Assembly (NCBI GenBank): GCA_902778275.1
Contig: CACYXE010000001.1
Location: forward strand, 124,001 to 188,000
Length of the DNA stretch: 64,000 bases
Origin: Oscillospiraceae bacterium
GTDB taxonomy: Bacteria > Bacillota > Clostridia > Oscillospirales > Oscillospiraceae
Direction of reading: 5' to 3'
Made by a program: the position numbers and the translations under genes. Positions 53,130-61,372 of this stretch are shown piece after piece (the first letter of the stretch is position 1; each line of letters opens with the position of its first letter). The notes under the pieces were generated by a model, which saw only the letters and a list, made by a program, of their open reading frames with translations, did not search any database and was not told where the DNA came from.

Positions 53130-55421
53130 ATGCGAAAACTGGCAACGGCTGCGCTGGCCTTTTCGGCTGCGGTCTTTGCGGCAAACTACATATTGCCTAC
53201 GGCCTGGCCGCCGGTTTTTGCGATCGCCCTTGCCGTCGGCGGGGCGGTGCTCACAGCCTTCCACAGGAAGTGGCTGCGCGGCTTTGTCATCGTGTCGATC
53301 GCGGCGGCGGTGGGCTTTGGGCTGTTCTTTATCCATGCCCAGCGCACCACAGTGAAAGCTCGGGAACTGGACGGCACAAGCCGCGAGCTGACTGTGCGGC
53401 TTCTGGACTATCCCCAGGTGTACGACAGCTATTGCCGGGCAAGCGTCCGCGTGGAAGGGGAGGGGCTGCCCCGCCTCAACGCGCTGTTGTATGATAGCGA
53501 TATGTGGATCGCCGGCGCGGAGCCGGGCCAGCTCCTGCGCTTTACCGGCAGCCTGAAAGCGGCCGATACCAAATACGGCGAAGATTATGATTATTACAAT
53601 TCCCGGGACATCTATCTGACCATCAACGCCAGATCGGCTGTTGCCGTGGTGGATCGGGGCTTTGATCTGCGCACGATCCCGGCGCGGCTGCATCATTTCC
53701 TCGCGCAACTGGCGGAGCGCGTTTTCCCACAGGATGTGTCCGCCTATATGAAGGCGCTGATGCTGGGCGACAAGTCCGGGCTGTACGAGGATCCGGGAAT
53801 GAAGCTGGCTTTGACCAGGGCCGGTTTCATGCAAGTAGTGGCGGTATCGGGTATGCATATCGCGTATCTGGTGACCCTGCTGCAGCTGCTGTTGGGCAAA
53901 AACCGCCGCAGCTCGCTGCTGTGCATCGGGCTGGTCTGGCTGTTCGTGCTGACCACCGGGGCGAGCCCCTCAGCGGTCCGAGCCGGGATCATGCAGAGTT
54001 TCCTGCTGTTTGCGCCTGTCGTGAAGCGGGAGAACGATCCGCTGACCTCCCTGTCCACGGCTCTCGCGCTTATCCTGCTCTGGAATCCCTATGCGGCGGC
54101 CAGTGTCAGCCTGCAGCTGTCCTTCTCCTCCATGGCGGGCCTCATGTGCTTTTCCGACTGGTTCCGAGCCCTTTTGCATATCCCGCTGCCTGCCGGCAGG
54201 CTTGGTCGGGTTTTGAGGAGCTTCCTGGATGTGGCGGTCACTTCTCTGAGCGCATTGGTCTTTACGCTCCCGCTGGCGGCCATCCATTTCGGGTATGCCG
54301 CGATCCTGTCGCCGCTGACCGGCATACTTGCCATGTGGACAGTGCCCATCTGCTTCTGCGGCGCCTATATCAGCTGCGCCCTGGGAGCGATCATACCGGC
54401 CTTGGGTTCACTGGCGGGATGGCTGGTGGCATGGCCCGCCCGCTTCCTGCTGCTGGTCGCCCGGCTCAGCTCGGCGATCCCGTTTTCGCTGGTGTATATG
54501 CAAAACGAACTGGGCCTGCTGTGGCTGATCTTCTGCTATGCGGCCTTCATCATATTGGCGCTTTGCCGGGTGAATCGATGGCTGAAGCTGCTGATCCCGA
54601 CGGTTCTGTCCGCGGCGGCGCTGTTTCTCATTCTTTTCCTCACGCGTATAGGCTATGAGCGTTTGCCGGGCGTGATCTCAGTCCTGGATGTGGGCGAAGG
54701 GCAGTGCATCACAGCCTTCGCCGGGGAGCGCACGTTGATGATCGACTGCGGCGGACAGTGGACCCTGGACAACGCGGGAGAGACGGCAGGCGCCTATTTG
54801 AGAGCCTGCGGGAGAGAGCGGGTAGATTTGCTTCTGCTTAGCCATCTGCATGAGGACCATCTGAACGGCGTCCCGTTGTTGCTGGAGATGCTGCCGGTGG
54901 AGCAGATCATTCTGCCGGTGCCGGAAGACAGGGAGCTTCCGGCCTTCGATGAGATCCGGAAAACCGCCGCCGCCCATGGGACACAGCTGCTGGTCCTTCA
55001 GAACGATCTGGTGTTCAGGCTTGATGATGTCAGCATAGCTCTCTTTGCGCCGACTGAGAATACAGATGCAGATGCCAACGAGCGCTGCATCATGGCGAAG
55101 GTCTCCCTGGGCAGCTACGACATGTTGGTGACCGGGGATTCACCCGCGGCGGAGGAAGAAGCCCTGCTGGCGCGCCAGACCATTACGGGAGCGGAGCTTC
55201 TGATCGTAGGGCACCATGGCTCCAAAACATCCAGCGGTGAAGAATTGCTGGGAAGCATCGGAGCCGACACGGCAGTAATCAGCTGCGGCTATAACCGTTA
55301 CGGACACCCGGACCAGGAAACTCTTGAACGCCTGGCGCGTTACAGGTATAATGTATACAGAACTGACAGAGACGGGACCATAGTGATCCGGGTGGGGCAG
55401 GAATATGGCGAAACGAACTGA
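53130..55421 (+). CDS. comEC: ComEC/Rec2 DNA-uptake channel with C-terminal metallo-beta-lactamase domain
   Basis: 763 aa. N-terminal hydrophobic segments and DUF4131 region (1-175), competence membrane domain (about 180-505: LMLGDKSGLYEDPGMKLALTRAGFMQVVAVSGMHIAYLV in pieces, GASPSAVRAGIMQSFLL), and an extracytoplasmic metallo-beta-lactamase-like domain (about 515-760: VLDVGEGQCITAF, LLLSHLHEDHLNG with the HxHxDH motif, VTGDSP, IVGHHGSKTSS). It imports single-stranded DNA in competent bacteria. ATG 53130 is close to its ribosome site (AGGTGAGGGAG), so GTG 53121 is an alternative. Confidence 0.92.
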   Translation: MRKLATAALAFSAAVFAANYILPTAWPPVFAIALAVGGAVLTAFHRKWLRGFVIVSIAAAVGFGLFFIHAQRTTVKARELDGTSRELTVRLLDYPQVYDSYCRASVRVEGEGLPRLNALLYDSDMWIAGAEPGQLLRFTGSLKAADTKYGEDYDYYNSRDIYLTINARSAVAVVDRGFDLRTIPARLHHFLAQLAERVFPQDVSAYMKALMLGDKSGLYEDPGMKLALTRAGFMQVVAVSGMHIAYLVTLLQLLLGKNRRSSLLCIGLVWLFVLTTGASPSAVRAGIMQSFLLFAPVVKRENDPLTSLSTALALILLWNPYAAASVSLQLSFSSMAGLMCFSDWFRALLHIPLPAGRLGRVLRSFLDVAVTSLSALVFTLPLAAIHFGYAAILSPLTGILAMWTVPICFCGAYISCALGAIIPALGSLAGWLVAWPARFLLLVARLSSAIPFSLVYMQNELGLLWLIFCYAAFIILALCRVNRWLKLLIPTVLSAAALFLILFLTRIGYERLPGVISVLDVGEGQCITAFAGERTLMIDCGGQWTLDNAGETAGAYLRACGRERVDLLLLSHLHEDHLNGVPLLLEMLPVEQIILPVPEDRELPAFDEIRKTAAAHGTQLLVLQNDLVFRLDDVSIALFAPTENTDADANERCIMAKVSLGSYDMLVTGDSPAAEEEALLARQTITGAELLIVGHHGSKTSSGEELLGSIGADTAVISCGYNRYGHPDQETLERLARYRYNVYRTDRDGTIVIRVGQEYGETN

Positions 55422-56460
55422 CAAAAACGATAAACGGCTGAATTACCCGGCTGCTGTGCGGCAGCTGAAGGAGCAGGGCCCGCAGAGGCTGTATTTCCTG
55501 TGGGGACCCGAGGACTACCTGCGGGAAGATTATCTGACGAAGCTGAAAAAGATCTGCCTCCCGGAGGGGGAGGACAGCTTCAGCTTCAAGCGCCTGGACG
55601 GCCCGGAGTTGGACCGGCAGGAACTGCGCCAGGCCATCGACGCCATGCCCTTCCTGACGGAGCGCAGCTTTGTGGAGATCCGCAATGTGGACCTGAACAA
55701 GCTGGGCGACGCGGATGGCTGTCTGAAGCTGCTGACGGATATTCCAGACTATTGCACTGTGGCGCTGGTCCAGTCCGCACAGTTTGAGCCGGACGGCCGG
55801 CTGAAATTCCTCAAGGGCCTTCGGGAGATCGCCGTAGAGCTGAAATTTACCCAGCAGCCCCAGGGGATGCTGATCGACTGGATCTCTCGTCGTTTTGCGG
55901 CGGCCGGGAAGCGTATCGACCTGGAGGCCGCCCAACGGCTGATCTTCATCAGCGGCGATCTGATGAACCGGCTGATTCCGGAGATTGACAAGGTCTCCGC
56001 TTATGCCAAAGAGGAGCGGGTCACGGCAGCGGATGTGGAGGCGGTGGCCAATCACATCCCCGAGGCTGTGATCTTCGACATGACGGATCAGATATCCCAG
56101 AAGCAGTATAATACCGCCGTGAGCACCCTGGCTGAGCTGCTGGCGGATAAAAACAATGAGCCCATCCCCATGCTGGCCATGCTGGGCGTACAGATGCGAA
56201 AGCTGTACGCTGCGCGGCTCGCCATTGAGGAAGGGCTGGGGAATCAATATGTGATGGAGGTCTGCGCCATCAAGCACGACTTCATCGCCAACCGGCTGCT
56301 GCAGTCTGCCAGAGGCTTTACTTTGGCGCAGCTGCAGCGGGCGGTGGAGCTGTGCGCGGAGACGGACTACCGCATCAAGAGCAGCGGGCAGGACGACCGC
56401 GAACTGTTCAAGGAGACGGTCCTGCGGATCGCGGCGGGGGAGGACCATGCGCAGGATTAA
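55405..56460 (+). CDS. holA: DNA polymerase III subunit delta
   Basis: Clamp-loader wrench subunit that opens the beta clamp. 351 aa. N-terminal YFLWGPEDYLREDYLTKLKK near 31-50, DAMPFLTERSFVEIRNVDLNK near 78-98, and the helical C-terminal collar with IFDMTDQISQKQYNTAVSTLAELL. It overlaps comEC by 17 bp, the common Firmicutes comEC-holA order. Confidence 0.92.
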   Translation: MAKRTDKNDKRLNYPAAVRQLKEQGPQRLYFLWGPEDYLREDYLTKLKKICLPEGEDSFSFKRLDGPELDRQELRQAIDAMPFLTERSFVEIRNVDLNKLGDADGCLKLLTDIPDYCTVALVQSAQFEPDGRLKFLKGLREIAVELKFTQQPQGMLIDWISRRFAAAGKRIDLEAAQRLIFISGDLMNRLIPEIDKVSAYAKEERVTAADVEAVANHIPEAVIFDMTDQISQKQYNTAVSTLAELLADKNNEPIPMLAMLGVQMRKLYAARLAIEEGLGNQYVMEVCAIKHDFIANRLLQSARGFTLAQLQRAVELCAETDYRIKSSGQDDRELFKETVLRIAAGEDHAQD

Positions 56461-57025
56461 AGAGGTCATTGTCGTCGAAGGGCGCTATGATAAAAACGCT
56501 TTGAGCCAGGTAGTGGACGCGGTGATCCTGGAGACCAGCGGCTTCGGGATCTTCAACGACAGGCAAAGGCAGAAGCTGCTGCGGACTATGGCCGAAAAGC
56601 GGGGCCTGATCGTGCTGACCGACCCGGACGGCGCGGGCTTCATGATTCGGAATTTTATTAAGTCCTGTATCGAGCCGGCTCTGATGAAGCAGGCATACGT
56701 TCCCGATATCCACGGAAAAGAGCGCAGGAAAGCCGCTCCCTCCAAGGAGGGGAAGCTGGGGGTGGAGGGCATGCGGCCTCAGATCCTGCTGGCAGCCTTG
56801 GAGCGGGCCGGGGCGACCTTTGACGATGGGGAGCCGAGCAACAATCATAATGCGCCCATCACCAAAGCGGATCTTTACGCCAAAGGGCTCAGCGGGAAAA
56901 ACGGAAGCAGTCAAGCGCGGAAAGAACTGCTGCAGCAGCTTGAACTGCCGGAGCGGCTGACAGCGGACGGCCTGCTGGACGTACTCAACGCGGTCATGAG
57001 CCGGGAAGAATTCTACGCGCTTTGA
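56447..57025 (+). CDS. rnmV: Ribonuclease M5
   Basis: Matures 5S rRNA. 192 aa. TOPRIM motifs IKEVIVVEGRYDKNAL near 4-19 (catalytic Glu) and GLIVLTDPDGAGFMIRNFI near 53-71 (DxD); C-terminal DUF4093-type region with NNHNAPITKADLYAKGLSG. It overlaps holA by 14 bp. The 3' end overlaps the convergent small membrane-protein gene by 13 bp. Confidence 0.93.
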   Translation: MRRIKEVIVVEGRYDKNALSQVVDAVILETSGFGIFNDRQRQKLLRTMAEKRGLIVLTDPDGAGFMIRNFIKSCIEPALMKQAYVPDIHGKERRKAAPSKEGKLGVEGMRPQILLAALERAGATFDDGEPSNNHNAPITKADLYAKGLSGKNGSSQARKELLQQLELPERLTADGLLDVLNAVMSREEFYAL

Positions 57026-57264
57026 AGATCCTCCACGATTGCGGGCAGCAGCATGCCGATCAGCAGGACCGCCTGAGCGGTCTCATTCAGGGCCTGAGCG
57101 GTCATATACAGAGTGTAGTGTTCCAGCATTTCGCCGTTCCAGGTGATCAGAAGCAGCACGGCGCCCAGCAGCAGCACGCAGCTGAGCTGGATGCTGCGGA
57201 TGAATATGGACCAGGAAAGCGGGCACATGCCCAGCATGCGCCGCAGGATCGGCTTCAGCTTCAT
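57013..57264 (-). CDS. Small two-helix membrane protein
   Basis: 83 aa. Basic N-terminus (MKLKPILRRMLG), hydrophobic segments SIQLSCVLLLGAVLLLITW and ALNETAQAVLLIGMLLPAIV separated by a short acidic loop. RBS GGGAGTG before ATG 57264, promoter upstream. Small membrane proteins of this layout are common in Clostridia; function unknown. Confidence 0.7.
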   Translation of the reverse strand: MKLKPILRRMLGMCPLSWSIFIRSIQLSCVLLLGAVLLLITWNGEMLEHYTLYMTAQALNETAQAVLLIGMLLPAIVEDLQSA

Positions 57265-57282
57265 ATGTATCACTCCCGGCCT

Positions 57283-57312
57283 ATTATACCGAAACACCTT
57301 GCGGCGCAGCAA
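57283..57312 (-). promoter_or_regulatory. Promoter of the small two-helix membrane protein
   Basis: Minus strand: TTGCTG (57312-57307), 18-base spacer, TATAAT (57288-57283). Confidence 0.6.
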
Positions 57313-57330
57313 GGATCAAATTCTTCCAAC

Positions 57331-57365
57331 AAAAGGGGACCATCCGCAGAGGATGATCCCCTTTT
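57331..57365 (-). terminator. Terminator-like hairpin after the partial tRNA copy
   Basis: AAAAGGGGA.CATCC pairs with GGATG.TCCCCTTTT (one mismatch, loop GCAGA). On the minus strand it directly follows the CCA of the partial tRNA-Arg copy, as a tRNA terminator would. Confidence 0.8.
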
Positions 57366-57385
57366 GGCCCCCACGAGAGGATTCG
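57365..57385 (-). pseudogene. Duplicated 3' end of tRNA-Arg (tRNA remnant)
   Basis: TGGCCCCCACGAGAGGATTCG matches 20 of 21 bases of the true tRNA-Arg 3' end at 57489-57509 (acceptor 3' strand, T-arm, CCA) in the same orientation, 124 bp away. The rest of the tRNA is absent. Either a decayed second tRNA or an attachment-site scar. Confidence 0.75.
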
Positions 57386-57447
57386 CATGCATTCTCTTTT
57401 TACGGGGTAAAAAGAGAATAAAGTATTCACCAGATTCGAATCCTCTC
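57375..57447. repeat. Nested palindromes next to the tRNA remnant
   Basis: Outer inverted repeat GAGAGGATTCG / CGAATCCTCTC (57375-57385 / 57437-57447) encloses a second perfect one ATTCTCTTTTTAC / GTAAAAAGAGAAT (57391-57403 / 57407-57419). The outer arm reuses the tRNA T-arm sequence. Confidence 0.75.
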
Positions 57448-57453
57448 ATGAAA

Positions 57454-57488
57454 AAAGTTGTCACCCCAAGAGGGGCAACAGCTTTTTA
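57454..57488 (-). terminator. Terminator of tRNA-Arg
   Basis: On the minus strand AAAAAGCTGTTGCCCC pairs with GGGGTGACAACTTTTT (wobbles and one mismatch) around TCTT, ending in TTTTTT. Confidence 0.8.
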
Positions 57489-57565
57489 TGGCACCCACGA
57501 GAGGATTCGAACCTCCGACCCCTCGCTTAGGAGGCGAGTGCTCTATCCTGCTGAGCTACGTGGGC
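57489..57565 (-). tRNA. tRNA-Arg (anticodon CCT)
   Basis: 77 nt with CCA encoded. Acceptor GCCCACG paired with CGTGGGT (a G-U at the first pair), D-arm GCTCAGCAGGATAGAGC, anticodon loop CTCCTAA (CCT), T-loop GGTTCGAATCC, discriminator G. Confidence 0.94.
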
Positions 57566-57584
57566 ATATTGATTTTGCTCAGAC

Positions 57585-57613
57585 ATTTTACCGCAGTTTT
57601 GAAACAGTGTCAA
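57585..57613 (-). promoter_or_regulatory. Promoter of tRNA-Arg
   Basis: Minus strand: TTGACA (57613-57608), 17-base spacer, TAAAAT (57590-57585). Confidence 0.8.
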
Positions 57614-57619
57614 CAGCAA

Positions 57620-57650
57620 GATCCCCCGGCTATTTGGCCGGGGGATCGCT
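57620..57650 (-). terminator. Hairpin terminator after hypA
   Basis: GATCCCCCGGC / GCCGGGGGATC (57620-57630 / 57637-57647), loop TATTTG. A strong stem but few T residues on the minus side. Confidence 0.6.
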
Positions 57651-57651
57651 T

Positions 57652-57996
57652 TTACATAGCTTCGATCTCTTTGATGATATACTCGTTGCCTGTCACCAGG
57701 AAGGTGTTGCCGCTCTTGCAGTAGGGACAGATCTTGGCATACTGCATAGTGGGGTAGGTCTGACCGCAGTCCTGGCAATAAGTGACAGCCTTCAGTTCTT
57801 CGATCTTCAGCTCCGTATTCTGAAAATGCTCCGTCTTCTTGCGGGCGTAGAGCCAGAAGTCCTGGAGATAGTCAGGGATGATCCCGCTGACTTCTCCAAC
57901 TTCCAGGGTGATGGAGGCGACCTCTTTCAGGTCGTTTTCCACCATCAGCTTTTCCACCGTGTCGATGACGTAATAGATGGTTCCCAGCTCGTGCAT
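57652..57996 (-). CDS. hypA: HypA/HybF-like nickel/zinc metallochaperone
   Basis: 114 aa. N-terminal MHELG, where His2 is the Ni ligand of HypA. LEVGEVSGIIPDYLQDFW near 32-49 is typical. A zinc site is formed by CQDC and CPYC near 74-93. HypA normally delivers Ni to NiFe hydrogenase, but no hydrogenase or other hyp genes are in the window. It shares one base with the stop of the 901-aa oxidoreductase gene, so the two are one transcript and may work together. Confidence 0.87.
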   Translation of the reverse strand: MHELGTIYYVIDTVEKLMVENDLKEVASITLEVGEVSGIIPDYLQDFWLYARKKTEHFQNTELKIEELKAVTYCQDCGQTYPTMQYAKICPYCKSGNTFLVTGNEYIIKEIEAM

Positions 57997-60701
57997 TACT
58001 TATTCTTCCGGATAATACGAATCTGCTTTGCCGCGTGCTTGAGCATGGGACCGACCTTGTCCTCGCAGCGGACCAGGTTGGAGGCCTCCGGCACGTCGCG
58101 CTCCAGATGGATGGCGTCAAACATGCACTTGGTGGTGCACAGACCGCAGCCGATGCAGCGGTTCCGGTCCACGACGCTGACACCGCAGCCCAGGCAGCGG
58201 CTGGCTTCCGTCTTGACCTGCTCTTCCGTGAAGGTGAGGCGGTCGTGCTCAAAGGACTTTGCCTTGGCGGCGTCATGCAGGATGGGCTGCCGGGCGGGCC
58301 GGTCGAAGCTGTCCACCCCCAGAACGATCTCGTCTTTGTTCAGCTCGTAGAACTCACGCAGGTTGCGGCCGCGGGTCAGGCTCTGACCGTCCTGGACGAA
58401 GCGGTGCAGAGACTCGGCGCCTTCACGGCCGGCGGCAATGGCGTCAATGGCGAACTTGGGTCCGGTGAACACGTCGCCGCCCACGAAGATATCCTTCTGC
58501 TCGGTCTGATAGGTGACGGCATCGGCCAGGGCGTTGCCCTTCTTGCCGGTCTTGAGCTCGCCCACATCCAGGCCGCCCCAGTCGATGGACTGGCCAACAG
58601 CGGCCAGGATCGAGTCGACCTCGATGGTCTCGAACTTGCCGGTGCCGACAGGGGAGCGGCGACCCTTCTCATCGGGCTCGCCCAGTTCCATGATCTCTAC
58701 CTTGAGACCGCATACCTTGCCGTCAGCGCCAATGATCTCCGCGGGAGCGTTCAGGAAGCAGAACTTCACGCCCTCTTCCTTGGCCTCGGCGATCTCTTCC
58801 TTGTCGGCGGGCATCTCGGCCTCGCTGCGGCGGTAGATCACGTAGGTATCCGCACCCAGACGGACAGCCGTACGGCACACGTCCATGGCAACGTTGCCGC
58901 CGCCGATGACCGCGCACTTCTTGCCGATCTCGGGCTTGTTGCCCAGGTTGACCTGGCGCAGGAAGTCCACACCGCCGTATACGCCGGTCAGATCCTCGCC
59001 GGGGATGTTGAGCTTGGAGCTCTTCTGGGCGCCGATGGCCACATAGAAGCCCTTGTAACCCTCAGCGCGCAGCTGCTCAATGGTGATATCCTTGCCGACC
59101 TCAGTGTTCATCTGGAAGTGGACGCCCATCTTCTCCAGAACCTCGATCTCACCCTTGAGGGCGCTGCGGTCCAGGCGGTAGCTGGGAATGCCCATGACCA
59201 GCATGCCGCCGGGGGCGGGATTGCGGTCAAAGACGGTCACATTGACGTAACCCATGCGGGCCAGGTAGTAGGCGCAGCTGAGACCGGCGGGACCGGCGCC
59301 GATGATGGCGATCTTCTCCTCGTAGTCCTTGTCGATGGGACGGCGGCGAATGAGTTCAGGCACGTAACGCTCGTCGCTCTTCAGATCCTGCTCGGCGATG
59401 AACTTCTTGATCTCGTCGATGGCCAGGGCCTTATCGATGGAGCCGCGGGTGCAGGCGTCCTCGCAGCGGCGGTTGCAGACATGACCGCAGACAGAGGGGA
59501 AGGGGTTGTCCTGCTTGATGAGCTTCAGCGCGTCCAGATAGCGGCCTTCCTTGGCCAGCTTGATGTAACCCTGAATGGCAATATGTGCGGGACATGCGGT
59601 CTTGCAGGGGGCGGTGCCGGACTCGTGACAGTTTTTGCGGTTGTCTGCCACATAGTTCCAGTTCCACTTGTCTTCGCCCCACTTGAGGCCACTGGGCAGC
59701 TCCTGCTTGGGATACTCCACTTCGCCCTTCTTGGTGCAGAGCTTCTGGCCCAGTTTGACGGCGCCAGCGGGACAGACCTCCACGCACTTGCCGCAGGCCA
59801 CGCAGTTTTCCTTGTTCACATGGGCGCGGTAGGCGGAAGCGGAAAGGTTCGGGGTGTTGAACAACTGGCTGGTGCGCAGCGCAAAACAGACGCCCAGGTC
59901 GCAGTTGCACAGACCGAAGATCTTGTCCACGCCGTCAATGTTTGTGGTCTGATGTACGTAGCCGTTGTCCTCAGCACGCTGGCAGATCGCCAGAGCTTCT
60001 TCCTTGGTGATGGGACGGCCTTTGCCGGTCTCGACCAGATATTCGGCAAAGTCGCCCAGACCGATGCAGCAGTCGTCCTGGATCTCGCCGGAGCCCTCGT
60101 TAAAGAGGCGGCGGGCGTTGCGGCAGGAACAGTAGCCCACAGAGAGCTTGCCGTCATACTTGTCCAGCCAGTGGGAAATGTGCTCGATGGAAAGGGAAGT
60201 ATTCTCAGACGCGATGGCCTTCTCCACGGGGATGACGTGCATGCCGATGCCGTCGCCGCCGGGAGGGATCAGATGGGTCTTGCCGGCCAGGGGCAGATAG
60301 GTCATCTTGTCAAAGCACTCGGCCAGCTCGGGATATTTCTCGACTTGCCAAAGGACCATGTTGGTCATCTCGGCGATGCCGGGGACGAACACCTGTACGT
60401 AGTACTGCTTCTCATGCTGCGGGTTTTCCCGGTGGTATTCTACCGCGCCGGTCATGCAGGCTTTTTCCAGCAGTTCTTCCACATGCTTGGGATCCTTGCC
60501 GGTGATTTTTGCGATCTCCTCCAGGGTCTTGGGCTGACGGAGGCCCATTTTCAGCATGATCTCAGCCTGTTCATCGCTCTCCAGCGCGCGATTCAGGATG
60601 ATGTATTCCGGATCCTCCTCTGTCAGCTTTTTGATGCCGAACTTATACGGGATACGGTCCGTGATCATTTTGCCAAGGTCGAACAGAATTTCTCTTGCCA
60701 T
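57996..60701 (-). CDS. Multidomain Fe-S / GltD-like FAD oxidoreductase
   Basis: 901 aa. An N-terminal domain (1-280) with winged-helix-like LEEIAKITGKDPKHVEELL and a Cys-rich GYCSCRNARRLFNEG...DDCC...CNCDLGVC set (about 190-265). A ferredoxin motif CVACGKCVEVCPAGAVKLG near 300. The GltD-type Fe-S domain CKTACPAHIAIQGYIKLAKEGRYLDAL...CGHVCNRRCEDACTRG (about 360-430). FAD/NAD(P) domains with IAIIGAGPAGLSCAYYLARMG near 465 and CAVIGGGNVAMDVCRTAVRLGA near 590. A C-terminal ferredoxin pair CLGCGVS, CIGCGLCTTKC near 835-860. It probably passes electrons from NAD(P)H or ferredoxin through FAD. The partner and substrate are unknown. RBS GAGAGGAG. Confidence 0.88.
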   Translation of the reverse strand: MAREILFDLGKMITDRIPYKFGIKKLTEEDPEYIILNRALESDEQAEIMLKMGLRQPKTLEEIAKITGKDPKHVEELLEKACMTGAVEYHRENPQHEKQYYVQVFVPGIAEMTNMVLWQVEKYPELAECFDKMTYLPLAGKTHLIPPGGDGIGMHVIPVEKAIASENTSLSIEHISHWLDKYDGKLSVGYCSCRNARRLFNEGSGEIQDDCCIGLGDFAEYLVETGKGRPITKEEALAICQRAEDNGYVHQTTNIDGVDKIFGLCNCDLGVCFALRTSQLFNTPNLSASAYRAHVNKENCVACGKCVEVCPAGAVKLGQKLCTKKGEVEYPKQELPSGLKWGEDKWNWNYVADNRKNCHESGTAPCKTACPAHIAIQGYIKLAKEGRYLDALKLIKQDNPFPSVCGHVCNRRCEDACTRGSIDKALAIDEIKKFIAEQDLKSDERYVPELIRRRPIDKDYEEKIAIIGAGPAGLSCAYYLARMGYVNVTVFDRNPAPGGMLVMGIPSYRLDRSALKGEIEVLEKMGVHFQMNTEVGKDITIEQLRAEGYKGFYVAIGAQKSSKLNIPGEDLTGVYGGVDFLRQVNLGNKPEIGKKCAVIGGGNVAMDVCRTAVRLGADTYVIYRRSEAEMPADKEEIAEAKEEGVKFCFLNAPAEIIGADGKVCGLKVEIMELGEPDEKGRRSPVGTGKFETIEVDSILAAVGQSIDWGGLDVGELKTGKKGNALADAVTYQTEQKDIFVGGDVFTGPKFAIDAIAAGREGAESLHRFVQDGQSLTRGRNLREFYELNKDEIVLGVDSFDRPARQPILHDAAKAKSFEHDRLTFTEEQVKTEASRCLGCGVSVVDRNRCIGCGLCTTKCMFDAIHLERDVPEASNLVRCEDKVGPMLKHAAKQIRIIRKNK

Positions 60702-60851
60702 GTCAGATCTCCTCTCAAGATTGGTGGTAAATGGTCAAAAAAGATTAAACTGTTAATTTTTTTGCTTGTACACAACCACTTTATCATATTGTTTCAAAAT
60801 AGTCACTATACATTTTGCGTATTTATGCTGAATTTTTGTGCAGGTTGCCGC

Positions 60852-60884
60852 CAGAAAAAAGGGCTCTGCCCGGCAGGACAGAGC
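60852..60884 (-). terminator. Terminator of the deacetylase remnant
   Basis: GCTCTG / CAGAGC hairpin (60863-60868 / 60879-60884). On the minus strand it is followed by CCTTTTTT. Confidence 0.7.
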
Positions 60885-60896
60885 ATGTGAGCAGGT

Positions 60897-61142
60897 TCAT
60901 TTAGGGCACTGCTTCCCGGTGTTGTCGATCATGGTTTCGCCTGAGAGGATGATCTGCGATATGGGGACGATGCGGTAGCCGTCTGCCAGCAGGGACTCGA
61001 TGATGCCAGGCAGGGCCGCGGGGGTGTTCTCGGCAGCGTTGTGGAAGAGGATGATGCTGCCCGGCTCAACACTTTTCAGGACCCGGCGCTGGATCTCATC
61101 GGCGGAAATGCCCTTCCAGTCGAGGCTGTCGCTTTCCCATAT
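60897..61142 (-). pseudogene. C-terminal fragment of a PdaB-like polysaccharide deacetylase
   Basis: Minus strand, about 82 codons to TGA: IWESDSLDWKGISADEIQRR, then GSIILFHNAAENTPAALPGI and ESLLADGYRIVPISQIIL. This is the last third of the NodB-fold deacetylases found in sporulating Clostridia. An in-frame TAG at 61152-61154 and an AT-rich junction lie upstream, and the N-terminal two thirds, with the metal and catalytic motifs, are missing. The fragment is still followed by its terminator, so truncation looks recent. Confidence 0.85.
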
Positions 61143-61231
61143 AGCTGAAACCTATTGAAAACACTGGCTTTTCCAACGAGCATTTTAACGAAACCAAATT
61201 CCAAGGGGGCGGAAAAGGTCATTTAAAGAAA
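61143..61231. other. AT-rich junction without a gene
   Basis: From about 61143 the base composition drops sharply and no coding sequence, transposase end or clear inverted repeat is seen. It marks the break between the deacetylase remnant and the CobW gene. Confidence 0.5.
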
Positions 61232-61260
61232 TTGAATATTTTCGATGTCCATAGTATAAT
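61232..61260 (+). promoter_or_regulatory. Promoter of the CobW-family gene
   Basis: TTGAAT (61232-61237), 17-base spacer, TATAAT (61255-61260), leaving a leader of about 105 bases. Confidence 0.75.
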
Positions 61261-61372
61261 AAAATCAAAAAAACAAGCGCATTCAAAGGAAAAGTGGACA
61301 TGGATTATCTCCGCGTGTTCCGGGCTTTTTTGCGTGCACGCAGAGTAAATGACATACGAAAGAGAGCAGACT

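Noticed and set aside
57265-57580. CRISPR-like repeats around tRNA-Arg
   Set aside because: The repeated block is the tRNA 3' end and its inverted arm. There are only two direct copies and no spacers or cas genes.
58035-60890. 951-codon plus-strand frame opposite the Fe-S flavoprotein
   Set aside because: Antisense shadow. No ribosome site, and the minus-strand protein shows clear ferredoxin and FAD motifs.
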